Below are positions 8,425 to 17,763 of a stretch of 64,000 bases of DNA, piece after piece (position 1 is the stretch's first letter; each line of letters starts with the position of its first letter). Origin of the DNA: Actinospica sp035552695 (lineage in GTDB: Bacteria; Actinomycetota; Actinomycetes; Streptomycetales; Catenulisporaceae); assembly GCF_035552695.1 (NCBI RefSeq), contig NZ_DASZKT010000007.1, positions 62,001 through 126,000 on the forward strand, given 5' to 3'. The notes under the pieces were generated by a model. The model worked only from the letters and a program-made list of their open reading frames with translations, was not told where the DNA came from and did no database searches. Both the position numbers and the translations under genes were made by a program.

Positions 8425-9777
8425 TTACGTGTATCGGTGACCGCCGAGGTCTGCGAGCAGTTCCGTAAGGACGTGCTCCTCCTCGACGCGGACGGCGCGC
8501 GCGGAGATCGCCGCGCGCAGATGCGGGTCCCAGGAGGCGTCGCAGGGCTCGCCGGTGTTCAGCGGGGCGCCTTGCTCGCGGTCGACGGCCTCGAGGTAGT
8601 CGCGGAAGGTGTAGCGCCAGGGAGCGGCGTCGATGAGTGTGAAGACGGAGTTGGCGATGCGCACGCCTCCCCAGTCGAAGTCTCCGTGGTAGCGGAAGCG
8701 GGCGCCGCGTTCGCGCAGGGCGCGCAGCAGGGCGCGGGCGGCGGCGGACAGGTGGCCTTCCACGCAGAGCAGCGGCGGGCAGGCCGGGCCGAGTTGCCGG
8801 GCGGCGGCTTCGAGGACGGCGGGGTTCTCGCAGACGAACACCTCGCCTCGGCCGACGCCGAACGGATCGGGCTCGGTGTTCGCCGCTTCCCGCTCACTGT
8901 TCGACGCCTGCTCACTGGTCGCCGTCCCCTGGTTGATCTGGCGCAGCGTGAGGGCGAGTGGTTCGCCGTGCTCGCGGGCGACGGCGAGCAGACGGCCGAG
9001 GCTGCCGGGCCCGGCCGCGTTGCCGGGCAGGGCGAGGACGAGCACTCGGGAGGAGAGTTCGTCGAGGCTGACACCCAGTTCGGCCCACTGGGCGCGGCGC
9101 TGCTCGGACTTCGGCATGACGATCAGGCCCTCGGGGTTCGGCGAGAGCGAGTAGGCCCACTGTTCGGTGGCCGCGAGAACGAGCCGGCCCACCGGCCGGT
9201 CGGCGTCCAGGGCGTGGGCGTCTCCGGTGGCGCGGGCGGCGAGGACGGGCAGCGAGATGCCGTCGGCCGGGAGAGCCGCGAGGACGGCGGCGGTCTGGGA
9301 GGCGAGCGTTCGTGCGGCGGCCGCGTCGCCACCGGCCAGGCGCTTGAATGCGCCACGGGTGTGGGGCCGCGTCCACCAGTCTTCGAGGAAGGCGTTGCCC
9401 TCAACTGCTTCGTCCAATGGTTCGTGTGCGTGCCGCCACGCCTGGGCCTCGGCGTGTGCGTTCGCCTTGTTGTCCGGGATGGGGCCGGTGAGCTCCTCGA
9501 CGGCGGCGCGCAGGCCGCCGGGGTGGATACCGGAGGTGCGCAGGATCGCCTCGATCTCCTCCAGCCGCACGGTGAGCGAGTTGCCTCGGCTCGGTGCGCG
9601 TCCGAGCAGGGTGTCGACGGCCCGGCGTTGCGCGGGCGTGGCAGCGCTCAGGGTGAGGGTGCCGGTCAGCGGCCGTGCCTCGGCGGCGCGTTTTCGGACA
9701 CGTTCGACGAGCCACGACACCTCGGGCGCGCCGAGGATGCGGGCGAGCCGATCCAGGTCCGGGCCGTGCGTGTTCAC
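8425..9777 (-). CDS. jetD: Wadjet nuclease subunit JetD (DUF2399, Toprim-type)
   Basis: A 450-residue protein in the TIGR02679/DUF2399 family, the DNA-cleaving subunit of Wadjet systems. The Toprim-like active site is visible: Glu317 in VFVCENPAVLEA, then Asp366 and Asp368 in YHGDFDWGGVRI, the acidic set that binds Mg2+ in topoisomerase VI-like nucleases. The N-terminal half (LDRLARILGAPEVSWLVERV) is helical and probably the JetC-contacting arm domain. Start is GTG 9777, chosen because GTGA overlaps the jetC stop. Last gene of the four-gene operon. A complete active site argues that the system is intact. Confidence 0.9.
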   Translation of the reverse strand: MNTHGPDLDRLARILGAPEVSWLVERVRKRAAEARPLTGTLTLSAATPAQRRAVDTLLGRAPSRGNSLTVRLEEIEAILRTSGIHPGGLRAAVEELTGPIPDNKANAHAEAQAWRHAHEPLDEAVEGNAFLEDWWTRPHTRGAFKRLAGGDAAAARTLASQTAAVLAALPADGISLPVLAARATGDAHALDADRPVGRLVLAATEQWAYSLSPNPEGLIVMPKSEQRRAQWAELGVSLDELSSRVLVLALPGNAAGPGSLGRLLAVAREHGEPLALTLRQINQGTATSEQASNSEREAANTEPDPFGVGRGEVFVCENPAVLEAAARQLGPACPPLLCVEGHLSAAARALLRALRERGARFRYHGDFDWGGVRIANSVFTLIDAAPWRYTFRDYLEAVDREQGAPLNTGEPCDASWDPHLRAAISARAVRVEEEHVLTELLADLGGHRYT

Positions 9778-12700
9778 GCGAAGAGAGCTTCCTGCGCGGT
9801 CTCGGCATCCGGCTGTTCGGGCGCGGCCGAGGCGAACGGCGTGCTGCGCGGTGCGCGTCGGCGTTCGCGTCCGTCCCAGACCCAGGGGGTGACCAGCACG
9901 GCGTCGACGCCCTCGCGGCGGGAGAGCTGGGCGATGGCGACGCCGGGCACGGTCGGGTAGCAGGCCCATTCGCGTTCGCTGGTCATCACGACGTCGAGGT
10001 CGAAGGAGGCGAGCAGGCCGAGGCATTTGGCCCGCGAGTCGTCGTCGACTCCGGCGAAGGCCTCGTCGAGGGCGATCAGCCGCGGGGCGGTGGCGCGTCC
10101 GGAGGAGTAGTGCGAGGAGGCGGCGGCGAACAGCGGGATCGAGGCGGCGAGCACTCTTTCGCCGCCGGAGGCCGGGCCGGTCGCCGGTCGCCATTGGCCG
10201 TCCTGGCGGCGTTGGATGGCGAATTCGTGCCAGGCCCGGTAGTCCAGTGCCCGGGCGAGCTGGTCCGCCCAGGAGTCGCCGGGGTGCTGCTCGCGTTCGG
10301 CGGCGATGCGAGCCTGCAGGAACTGCCCGACCAGGGCGCGGTCGGCCGGGCTCCACACGTCGGCGGACTTGCGCAGCAGCCTGCCGCGCACCGCCTCGAG
10401 GCCCTCGGGCGCGGTCTTGGCGGGGTTCCATTGGAAGCGCAGCAGCATGCCGGTGGAGGTCGGGCGCTGTTCGAGGTCGGTGTTCATCTCCAGCACCTGC
10501 TCCTCGGCGGCCGCGATCAGCTCCTGCAGGGCGCCTGCGACCTCGCCGACGAGGTGGTTCTCGAGCAGTTCGCGCTCCTTGGCCGACAGCAGGCGGCCGC
10601 GCTGCTCGGCGTCCTCGGCCAGGGCGGCGGCGAGTGCGGGTACGTCCTGGGATCGGCCGAGGTAGACCACGTCGACGAGCATGAGTCCGGCGTGCGGGGT
10701 CATCCCGACGCTGTGCCCGTGCCGGCCGAGCGCGTCGGTCAGGGCTTTGATTTCCTGGGCGACGCGCTGCTGGATCAGGTCCCAGGCCCGGTCCGCGTCG
10801 TCGACCGCGTCGAGGTCCTGGTTGATCGCGCGGGCCAGGGCTACGGCCGGGGTGGGTGACCATTCCGCCTCCAACGGCGGGTGTTCGCCGCCGGGCAGGG
10901 CGGTGGCGAGCAGCCCGGTGCGGGCGAACTCGCGCAGTGCGAGCACGGCCGCGTCCCGCTCGGCGGTTGCCGCCTCGATCTCCCGGCGGATCAGGTCGCG
11001 GCGCCCGTCCGCTCGCTCGCGATCGCGCATCGCCTGGTCGTGCTCGGCCCGCGTCGCGCGCTCCGTTTGTTCGCGCTCGTGTTGCGCGGCCTCGACCTCG
11101 TGCAGTCGGCGGAAGAGTTCTTCCACGCTCGCGCCGATCGTCTCCTGGAGCACGCGGCGGCGTTCCTCGGCGCCGACGGCTTCACGTTCGGCTCGCTCGG
11201 CCTGTGCTGCGGCGGCGGCGAGCATCTCGGCGGCGGCGGCGGCTTCCGCCCGCGCGTCGCCCAGTGTCGCAAAGGCCTCGGCGGCGGCCTTCGCGGCCGG
11301 CCAGAGCGCGGCGAGCGCCGCGCGATAGTCGTTGACCGCCTCACGGATCCCGGTGATCGCTTCCCGATCAGTCGGCAGTATGGTATCCCGCGCATACTGG
11401 TCCGCCTCGTCCTCGGCATGCTCCACAGCCTGCTGCCGTTCGACGGCAGTGCGCTGGGCCTGCTGCGCGCGCTCGATCAGGGCGCGCAGCATGTCGTTCT
11501 GCGCCGAGAGCCGCGAGTGCGCGTCACGCAGCGCGGCATCGGAGGGCTCAGCGCGCAGGTGCTCGGTGAGCACTTCGGCAAGCCGACGCACCTCGTCCAA
11601 CTCCTGCTCGATCCCGTCGAGCTCGGCCTGGATCTGCGCGCTGTGCGCGGCCAGTTCAGCCAGGCGGGCACGCCGTGCGGCCTCACGGGCGCCCTCGCCG
11701 ATGAAGCGCGCTGATTCCTTGCTCCATCGCCCGCGCAGTACGCCGAGCCGGTAGTGGCCGTCCGTGCCGACCCAGGCGGAATGGTCGCACTCGCGGGCAC
11801 CGATGGATGCGAGCACGGCCGATACGGCATGATCCGCCAGCTCGGCCGCCTGTGGATCATCGCGGTCCACGGCGGGGCGCAGCAGCGCGGTGAGCCCGCC
11901 GTCCGGGGCGGGCGTCGCGGTCGGCAGGACGAGTGCGTCGCCGGAACCCGCCGCGTGCAGCACGCCGTCGGGGCTGAGCCAGGCGTCGAGGATGCCGGCG
12001 GCCTCGAGCGCGGCCTCCAGGCCGGCCCGGTCGGCCTCGGAGAGGTGCTCGGCGAAGTCCACGGCGCGCCAGAACGCCGACCCCGGCCGGTCCGTGCGGG
12101 TCTGCACGTCGCGGGTGTGCGCCGGCGCGGGCGCCTGGTGCCCGCCGGCCTGCATCCGTTCGATCTCGGCCGTGATCTCGGCCAGCCGCGTCCGTGCGTC
12201 CGTGCGCTGCGCCTCCAGTCCGGTCTCCCGGCGCGTCAGGCCGCCGCTGGTGCGCTGGTGGGCGGCTCGGGCGGCGTCGGCGGCCGGATTGGTGCCGTCC
12301 AGAGTCTCGGCCCACGACTCCAGGTCCGCCAGCACGGCATCCGGGTCTTCTGGACACGCCCCCGGGTGCGCGTGGAACCAACCGCGATACGCGTCGACCA
12401 ACTCCGCGGCGAGCTCGATGATCCGGGCTTGTGCCGCGAAGGCTCTGTCCTGGCCCGCCGTGCGGTCCTCGGCCGCACGTGAAGCCTCGGCCCGGGCCGC
12501 CTTGGCGCGCTCGTGCGCCCGGTCGAGCGCGGCGAGCAGCGATTCCAGGCCAGTGATCGCCTGGAATCGCTGCTCGACGGCCCGCTCGCCGGTGCGTCGC
12601 GCCTGCGGGTACGGCGCAGCCTCGCGCTCAGCGTCGGACCATACCGTCGCGTGCTCGATGCCCGAGCGCGCCGCGGCTTCGGCCGCACGGGTACGCGCGT

Positions 12701-13895
12701 CGTCGAGGGCTGATGCGTCGTTGTCGGATCTGGTCTGCGCAGCGGCGACCCGGCGGGCCCAGTTCTCGGCCTGCGTGCGCGCCTGATCCCGGGTGGTGGC
12801 ACGGTCTGCGGCGAGACCGGCGAGGGTCCGGGCGGCTTTGCCCGCCTCCTGCAGGCCTCGCGCCGCGTCCATCTCCGGGCTCCGGTTGAGCGCGTCGCGG
12901 GCCGCGGAGAGCCGTTCGCGCTCGGACTCCAGCTCGCCGAGCCGGTCCAGCGCGGATGCGAGCCGTTCGGCCGCGTCCTCGTACGCGGCATCCTCCTCGC
13001 CCAGGTCCCGTCCCAGGTGCTCGTACTTGCTGTGTGCCAGACGCAGCACGGCCGCCTGCCGCTTGGCGGCCACGCGCGCGTAGCGGCGGTAGTGGCCGAG
13101 GAACAGCTCGGCTGCGCGAGCGGTCTCCTGCAGCGCGAGCAGCGCCTCGCGCTCCTCGTCGAGACCGCGGAAGGCCTCGGCGACCTCGCCGATCAGCGCA
13201 GGATCGAGCGGCGGCAGTGCCTCGGTCAGCGCCTTTGACAGCAGCTTCTCATCAGGCTTCTTCGACAATTGCGGCTGACGCAGCTGAATCAGCAGGCCGA
13301 CCAGCGCCTCATACCGTTCCCGACCGAGCCCGAACAGCGCCTCGTCCACCGCGCGCCGGTACTCGGTCGCGGTGTCGTACACCAGTCCGCGATCGCCGAG
13401 CGCGTCCTTGAGCCGGTCGCGGGTCGCCGGGACGCGCGTGGCCGAGAGCAGTGCGAGTTCCTCGCCGACACGCCGGTCGGTGACGAAGAACCAGTGCCGC
13501 GCGATACCCCTGCCCTTCACCGCCTTCAACCCGCACCCGACGGTGCGGTAGTGCGCGTGGCCATCCTCGTCCAGTCGGCCGAACTCCAGCCAGGTGTATC
13601 CCGTGCGCTCGTCGTTCGGGTGCTTGCCGCCGAGCAGCAGGTTCCACTCCATCCGCTTCGCGCGGTCTCCGTCCGGCTCCACCCGGTTCGCGGCGAGTTC
13701 GCCGTCGAGCAGGAACGGCAGGGTCAGGGCCAGCACCTTGGACTTGCCGGTGCCGTTGTTGCCGCGCAGTAGCAGCCGCCCGTCGTGGAAGCGGAACTCC
13801 TCGTCGTCGTAGTAGAAGATGTCCACAAGACCGGCGCGCAGCGGCTGCCAGCGGGCGCGGACGGGAAGCGGCAGATCGGCGATCGGTTCGGTCAT
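9774..13895 (-). CDS. jetC: Wadjet SMC-like ATPase JetC (TIGR02680/MksB-type)
   Basis: A 1373-residue SMC/MukB-like ATPase, the usual length of TIGR02680 proteins. The Walker A loop is GNNGTGKS (residues 45-52). Two long Ala/Glu/Arg-rich coiled-coil arms fill roughly residues 220-1000 with an intervening hinge-like segment. The C-terminal head has the signature ASGGERVLAASIPLFAA and Walker B LIALDEAFAGVDDDSR. In the characterised family this motor extrudes DNA loops and, on small circles, triggers cleavage by JetD. It overlaps jetB and jetD by 4 bp each, so the subunits should be translated together. All ATPase motifs look intact. Confidence 0.93.
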   Translation of the reverse strand: MTEPIADLPLPVRARWQPLRAGLVDIFYYDDEEFRFHDGRLLLRGNNGTGKSKVLALTLPFLLDGELAANRVEPDGDRAKRMEWNLLLGGKHPNDERTGYTWLEFGRLDEDGHAHYRTVGCGLKAVKGRGIARHWFFVTDRRVGEELALLSATRVPATRDRLKDALGDRGLVYDTATEYRRAVDEALFGLGRERYEALVGLLIQLRQPQLSKKPDEKLLSKALTEALPPLDPALIGEVAEAFRGLDEEREALLALQETARAAELFLGHYRRYARVAAKRQAAVLRLAHSKYEHLGRDLGEEDAAYEDAAERLASALDRLGELESERERLSAARDALNRSPEMDAARGLQEAGKAARTLAGLAADRATTRDQARTQAENWARRVAAAQTRSDNDASALDDARTRAAEAAARSGIEHATVWSDAEREAAPYPQARRTGERAVEQRFQAITGLESLLAALDRAHERAKAARAEASRAAEDRTAGQDRAFAAQARIIELAAELVDAYRGWFHAHPGACPEDPDAVLADLESWAETLDGTNPAADAARAAHQRTSGGLTRRETGLEAQRTDARTRLAEITAEIERMQAGGHQAPAPAHTRDVQTRTDRPGSAFWRAVDFAEHLSEADRAGLEAALEAAGILDAWLSPDGVLHAAGSGDALVLPTATPAPDGGLTALLRPAVDRDDPQAAELADHAVSAVLASIGARECDHSAWVGTDGHYRLGVLRGRWSKESARFIGEGAREAARRARLAELAAHSAQIQAELDGIEQELDEVRRLAEVLTEHLRAEPSDAALRDAHSRLSAQNDMLRALIERAQQAQRTAVERQQAVEHAEDEADQYARDTILPTDREAITGIREAVNDYRAALAALWPAAKAAAEAFATLGDARAEAAAAAEMLAAAAAQAERAEREAVGAEERRRVLQETIGASVEELFRRLHEVEAAQHEREQTERATRAEHDQAMRDRERADGRRDLIRREIEAATAERDAAVLALREFARTGLLATALPGGEHPPLEAEWSPTPAVALARAINQDLDAVDDADRAWDLIQQRVAQEIKALTDALGRHGHSVGMTPHAGLMLVDVVYLGRSQDVPALAAALAEDAEQRGRLLSAKERELLENHLVGEVAGALQELIAAAEEQVLEMNTDLEQRPTSTGMLLRFQWNPAKTAPEGLEAVRGRLLRKSADVWSPADRALVGQFLQARIAAEREQHPGDSWADQLARALDYRAWHEFAIQRRQDGQWRPATGPASGGERVLAASIPLFAAASSHYSSGRATAPRLIALDEAFAGVDDDSRAKCLGLLASFDLDVVMTSEREWACYPTVPGVAIAQLSRREGVDAVLVTPWVWDGRERRRAPRSTPFASAAPEQPDAETAQEALFA

Positions 13896-15166
13896 CGAGA
13901 ACGTTCCTTGCGAGCGGTCTTGGCACCCGGAACCGTCACACGCGGCGCGGCCAGGGCATAGCGGTGGATCGCGGGCTTGGCGGCGAACAACTCGTCGTCC
14001 TGTTCGCCGGAGACCTCGATGAGGTTGAGCGCGGCGAGGCGGCGCAGCGCCGCGTCGACCAGGTCTCCGGCGGCGGCCGGGTCGGTGGCGGACTTGCGCC
14101 AGTACCTGCCGTGCTCGGCGGCCAGCGCACGCACCAGCCGCACAAGTTCGAAGCGCGAGGCGCCGCCGCCGCGCTCGGCCAGGTGCGCCGCGATCAGCAG
14201 CGTGACATGCCCCTCGGTGCCCTGCTCCGGCATGCGCACGTCGGTCAGCTCGTCCTGCGGATCGACCATCGCCACGCCCTCGGCACGCAGTTCGGGCACC
14301 AGTCCGGTAAAAGCATTGATACGTGCGGTGATGGCCTGGCGTTGCCGGACCAGGTAGTCGCGCTCGTCCTCGTCGAGCTCCGCGTAGTAGACCACCGGAT
14401 CATCCAGCAGCCGGCGGGTGAGCCGGTGCCGCAGGGCGCGCAGCCTCGACTCGTCGGTGTCCGGTCGCGGCTCGGCCGTCAGCTCTGCCAGGCGCTGCTC
14501 GAAGCCGCCCGCCCGCACGCCGGACGGCGCGCGCGTCGTCGCCAGCAGACCGGACAGCACCCTGCGTTTCACGTCGTAGAGCACGTCGTTCTCCGCTTGG
14601 GCGACGAACGCCTCCTCGTCGCCCTGCACCCGCTCGAGCACCCCGAGATCCAGCAGCAGCCGCACGACCGCCACCAGATCGGAGCGCTCCTCGCGGCGCT
14701 CGAGCCGGAACTCGATTCCGGCCTCGACGAACGCCGGGCCGGCCATGCCCGTGAGCACCCCGTCGGCCAGTCGGCCCAGCGTGATCTGGCTGTCCGAGCG
14801 TTCGAGTACGGCGAGTGCCAGGCACAGCAGCACATAGCGGCGCCGGGTGAACGCGGCCTTCGTCTTCGGGGCCACCGCCGGCCGGGTCGCGTCATCCAGC
14901 CGCGCCGGGGTCTTGAGCAGACGCGCCGTCTGCGCATCGACAGTGAGCCGCCAACCGGTCTCCGCGGCGAACCACCCCGTCAGTTCCGCCGCGTGCTTGC
15001 GCACCAGCCGGAACTCCTCGCAGCCGACGTGCACGAGCGGCCGGGCCAGCAACGCCCGGGCCGCCTTGGCGCGCTCGGCCTGAGCGTCCGCGAGCAGTGC
15101 CGCGGCCCGCGGATCGACCTGCGTCATCTCGTCCCCGGCAGTGGCCGTCAGGTCCGCACGCGTCAC
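13892..15166 (-). CDS. jetB: Wadjet subunit JetB (DUF2398/TIGR02678)
   Basis: A 424-residue protein of the TIGR02678/DUF2398 family, the MukE/MksE-like winged-helix subunit that binds the kleisin and the ATPase heads. Recognisable stretches are LLARPLVHVGCEEFRLVRKH, RRYVLLCLALAVLERSDSQI and RRLLDDPVVYYAELDEDERD. The GTG start at 15166 overlaps the jetA stop (GTGA), and its own stop overlaps the jetC start. No transmembrane or signal sequence; it should act in the cytoplasm. Confidence 0.88.
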   Translation of the reverse strand: MTRADLTATAGDEMTQVDPRAAALLADAQAERAKAARALLARPLVHVGCEEFRLVRKHAAELTGWFAAETGWRLTVDAQTARLLKTPARLDDATRPAVAPKTKAAFTRRRYVLLCLALAVLERSDSQITLGRLADGVLTGMAGPAFVEAGIEFRLERREERSDLVAVVRLLLDLGVLERVQGDEEAFVAQAENDVLYDVKRRVLSGLLATTRAPSGVRAGGFEQRLAELTAEPRPDTDESRLRALRHRLTRRLLDDPVVYYAELDEDERDYLVRQRQAITARINAFTGLVPELRAEGVAMVDPQDELTDVRMPEQGTEGHVTLLIAAHLAERGGGASRFELVRLVRALAAEHGRYWRKSATDPAAAGDLVDAALRRLAALNLIEVSGEQDDELFAAKPAIHRYALAAPRVTVPGAKTARKERSR

Positions 15167-16824
15167 GCGCCACCCCCTAAGGCAGTGAGGTCCAGGATCT
15201 CGATGACATGCTCAGGCCCGGACAACACCCCGTCCCGCGTCGGAACCTCGACGATCTTCGAGGCGTCCACCAGCTTCAAGCGCACCTGCATCGATCCGTC
15301 TCCGGTGGTGGCCGAGCACTCCGCCTCACCCGGCGTCCGCGCCGCCAGCGCATCGCCGAGCACCGCCAGAAACAACCGGAACGCCTGCCGATCCAGACCG
15401 TCCGGCCCGCCGAGCTCCGACAGCAGCGTCGGCCCGCCCGTGGCCAGCCGGGACCGGGCCGCCGCCGTCTGCGCCGCCTCCCGCTCGGCCTGCTCGGAGA
15501 GCAATGCCCGGGCCGCGGACCGGTCCGCCACCCGGTTCGGCGAGCCGCGCCGCTCGTACGAACCGGTCTCCCGCAAACGGGGGCTGATCCGCAACGGCGG
15601 CGCCTGCTCCCATGACGTGCTCGGCGCCGGCGCCTCCCGCGCCCACAGCTCCTCGGTCTCCGCATCCACGCTCAGATGCCGCGCCGGGCCGAGCGCGAAC
15701 GCGGCACGCCACAGCCGGTGCGCATCCTCATCGGAGGGCGCCTCGGCGAAGAACCGTGCCAGAGCACGGAAATCCGCGGACCGGTCCACTCTTCCGCCGC
15801 GCCGCTCATTGAGCGCGGAGAGCGTGTTCACCAGATTCGTGATCGCGCTCACCGCGCTCGCGCGCAGCAGCTTCGCCTGCGAGGGATGGTGCGCGCCCTG
15901 GGAGATGAACCAGTCCGTCAGACCCCGCCAGCGGTTCTCCCACCCGGCGAGCGCCGAGGCGGTCGCCGCCGTGAGCGAGCCGCTCTGCTGTTGCGGCCCG
16001 CTCTCATCCGCCGCGCCCTCGCCGTCGGGCACCGCGTCCGCCGCCTCACGCCGTGCCGCGAGCGTGAGCAGCCGCGCCACGCCTGCCTCGTCCACCCCGC
16101 CGAGCAGATCGGCGATCTGCGCACCCCGGTTCGCCAGGTCCGCGATGAACCGCTCGATATAGCCGATCAGCCGGTCCTTGTAGGCGATGAAAGCCTCTTC
16201 ATCGCCGTCCTGGAAATCGATCGTGCGCCGCAACGAAGCCATGAACGCCTCGGCGTTGTCCGCGAGCGAGGTGAACCGGTCCACGAGCCCGAGCAGCGCG
16301 AGGTGGGCCTTCGCCGGGTCCGGGTCCGCCTCCCGCGCCAGCATGAGCAGCGACGCCAACTGCTCGGCGATATCCTCCAACGCCACCGCCTGCAACTGAC
16401 CGCGGTGACCCAGCGCCTGCTCGTACGCCGCGATCGCCGCCACCGCGGCCTGGCCATGCCGGGTGAGCTGGTAGAGATAGCGCGCACGGTGGAAGTCCTC
16501 CACCGTCGTCACCCGCCCGGTATCCGCGTCGGCGTGCAGATTCCCCCACGACATCAACTGCTCGAGCGCGGCCGAGACCGTCTCGATCGTCACCGGCGGC
16601 GCATCGGCCTCCCGGCGCAGTTCGGCCAACACGTCCTCCGGCCGCAGATGCACCGTGAACCGCGCCCTGGCCTGTGCGAACACACCCAGTATCCGGCCGT
16701 ACAGCCCCGCGTTCGGCGTGCTGAGGTATGCGAAGGGCTGCGGCTGGCTCGGCACGACCGATGAAGGCGCAGGTGCGGTACTCACAACGTCATATTGTTC
16801 CGCACCGTCGAAGCGCAGATGCAC
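15163..16824 (-). CDS. jetA: Wadjet kleisin-like subunit JetA (DUF2397/TIGR02677)
   Basis: A 553-residue protein of the TIGR02677/DUF2397 family, the MukF/MksF-like kleisin linking the two JetC heads. The family block FAYLSTPNAGLYGRILGVFA, HLRPEDVLAEL sits at about residues 31-67; helical middle and C-terminal regions follow. First gene of the operon. Start GTG 16824 is the longest choice and has only a weak ribosome site. A GTG at 16785 (VSTAPAPSS) is an alternative closer to the conserved block. The promoter probably lies at or before vapB, since only 66 bp separate it from vapC. Confidence 0.87.
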   Translation of the reverse strand: MHLRFDGAEQYDVVSTAPAPSSVVPSQPQPFAYLSTPNAGLYGRILGVFAQARARFTVHLRPEDVLAELRREADAPPVTIETVSAALEQLMSWGNLHADADTGRVTTVEDFHRARYLYQLTRHGQAAVAAIAAYEQALGHRGQLQAVALEDIAEQLASLLMLAREADPDPAKAHLALLGLVDRFTSLADNAEAFMASLRRTIDFQDGDEEAFIAYKDRLIGYIERFIADLANRGAQIADLLGGVDEAGVARLLTLAARREAADAVPDGEGAADESGPQQQSGSLTAATASALAGWENRWRGLTDWFISQGAHHPSQAKLLRASAVSAITNLVNTLSALNERRGGRVDRSADFRALARFFAEAPSDEDAHRLWRAAFALGPARHLSVDAETEELWAREAPAPSTSWEQAPPLRISPRLRETGSYERRGSPNRVADRSAARALLSEQAEREAAQTAAARSRLATGGPTLLSELGGPDGLDRQAFRLFLAVLGDALAARTPGEAECSATTGDGSMQVRLKLVDASKIVEVPTRDGVLSGPEHVIEILDLTALGGGA

Positions 16825-16890
16825 GGTTTCCCGAAGATCGACGACTTCGCCTCCGACGCGGATCGCCGATCCGGTGCGTCGGGCGCCGGT

Positions 16891-17292
16891 TTATGCGGCG
16901 GGGGCGCTGGCCACCCCGGGCAGGTTCTCGAAGCGGGCCTTAGCGTCGCGAGAGACGATGGTGCGGCCGGTCTCCGCGGCGTGGGCGGCGATTATCAGGT
17001 CATGGGCGCCGCGGGGCTGGTCGGTGCGTCGGATGTGGGCGAGCAGGCGGGCATGGTGGTCGGCGGTCCTGCGCGTGTACTCGAGGACCTCGACTTCAGC
17101 GAGGACGACGTCCAACCACCGCGATCGGGTCGCGGCCCGTTCGACGCTTTCGGCCATTTCGATCCCGACCCGGTACTCGGCGAGAGTGACGGCCGCGATC
17201 GACAACTCATCCTCGCGCAGCGCGGCCCGGTCGATGGCGCCGCGCCCATAGGCGATCAGGACGTTGGTGTCGAGGATCAGACGTCGGCCCAC
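16891..17292 (-). CDS. vapC: PIN-domain ribonuclease toxin, VapC-like
   Basis: A 133-residue PIN-domain protein. Its acidic metal-binding residues are present: Asp8 in LILDTNVLIAYG, Glu39 in TLAEYRVG, and the Asp in AHDLIIAAHA followed by SRDAKARF. Such toxins cleave tRNA, rRNA or mRNA when the antitoxin is degraded. The GTG start lies inside the 3' end of the antitoxin gene (16-bp overlap), a normal toxin-antitoxin arrangement. It ends 66 bp before jetA on the same strand, so the pair may share the Wadjet transcript or stabilise the island. Confidence 0.88.
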   Translation of the reverse strand: MGRRLILDTNVLIAYGRGAIDRAALREDELSIAAVTLAEYRVGIEMAESVERAATRSRWLDVVLAEVEVLEYTRRTADHHARLLAHIRRTDQPRGAHDLIIAAHAAETGRTIVSRDAKARFENLPGVASAPAA

Positions 17293-17543
17293 GGGTCCGC
17301 CCCCTCGTCGGCCACCAGGGCCACGGCCTCGGCAACGTCCTGCTCGAAGTCCTCATCCAGCGGGGGCAGGCCGGCCGCGAGCAGCGCGGCTTCCAGGTCC
17401 GCTCCCGTGCGCCGCCGCGCCGGGGCGACCTCGGCGATCGGCTCGTTGCCGCGGGCGATCCGGATGGTCTCCCCGGCCGCGATCAGATCGAGCAGACCGG
17501 AGAAGTTCCGAGAGGCTTCGGTCGTTCCGGCCGCGTGGACCAC
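17277..17543 (-). CDS. vapB: Antitoxin, Phd/YefM or VapB-like
   Basis: An 88-residue protein. The N-terminal part (ASRNFSGLLDLIAAGETIRI, ARGNEPIAEVAPA) is the DNA-binding fold of Phd/YefM-type antitoxins. The acidic C-terminus (LDEDFEQDVAEAV, ADPWADV) is the expected toxin-wrapping tail. It precedes and overlaps the PIN toxin gene. By family rule it should bind its own promoter region and repress the pair; the upstream interval carries a long hairpin at 17623-17664. Confidence 0.85.
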   Translation of the reverse strand: MVHAAGTTEASRNFSGLLDLIAAGETIRIARGNEPIAEVAPARRRTGADLEAALLAAGLPPLDEDFEQDVAEAVALVADEGADPWADV

Positions 17544-17622
17544 AATCGGATCAATATGCGTCCGGGCAGCCGACCGCTCGGTATCCGTTCGCTTCGAGCC
17601 AGGCGGCGGCCCGAGTTATCTT

Positions 17623-17664
17623 GTCGGGTAGCCGGAGCACATTGCCGTGCCCCGGCTACCCGAC
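17623..17664. repeat. Long hairpin in divergent vapB / 17764 interval
   Basis: GTCGGGTAGCCGG and its exact complement enclose a loop that itself pairs (GCAC/GTGC), giving about 17 bp of stem with one mismatch. No T-run. It may be an operator for the antitoxin complex or the remains of a terminator. Confidence 0.6.
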
Positions 17665-17763
17665 GGCGTGGGCAAGCAGGTAGTCAGCTCGGTCGAACAT
17701 CCGCTGAGCACGGTTAAGAGCTTGTGGAATTCGGTCTTCTAAGGAAGCGGAGCGGTCACCACG

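Noticed and set aside
9780..10863. 5' extension of the jetD frame into jetC
   Set aside because: The frame stays open upstream, but the extension is out-of-frame jetC sequence. The GTGA overlap at 9777 is the sensible start.
13964..16162. 732-codon plus-strand frame opposite jetB and jetA
   Set aside because: Antisense shadow of the Wadjet genes; no start signals or domains.
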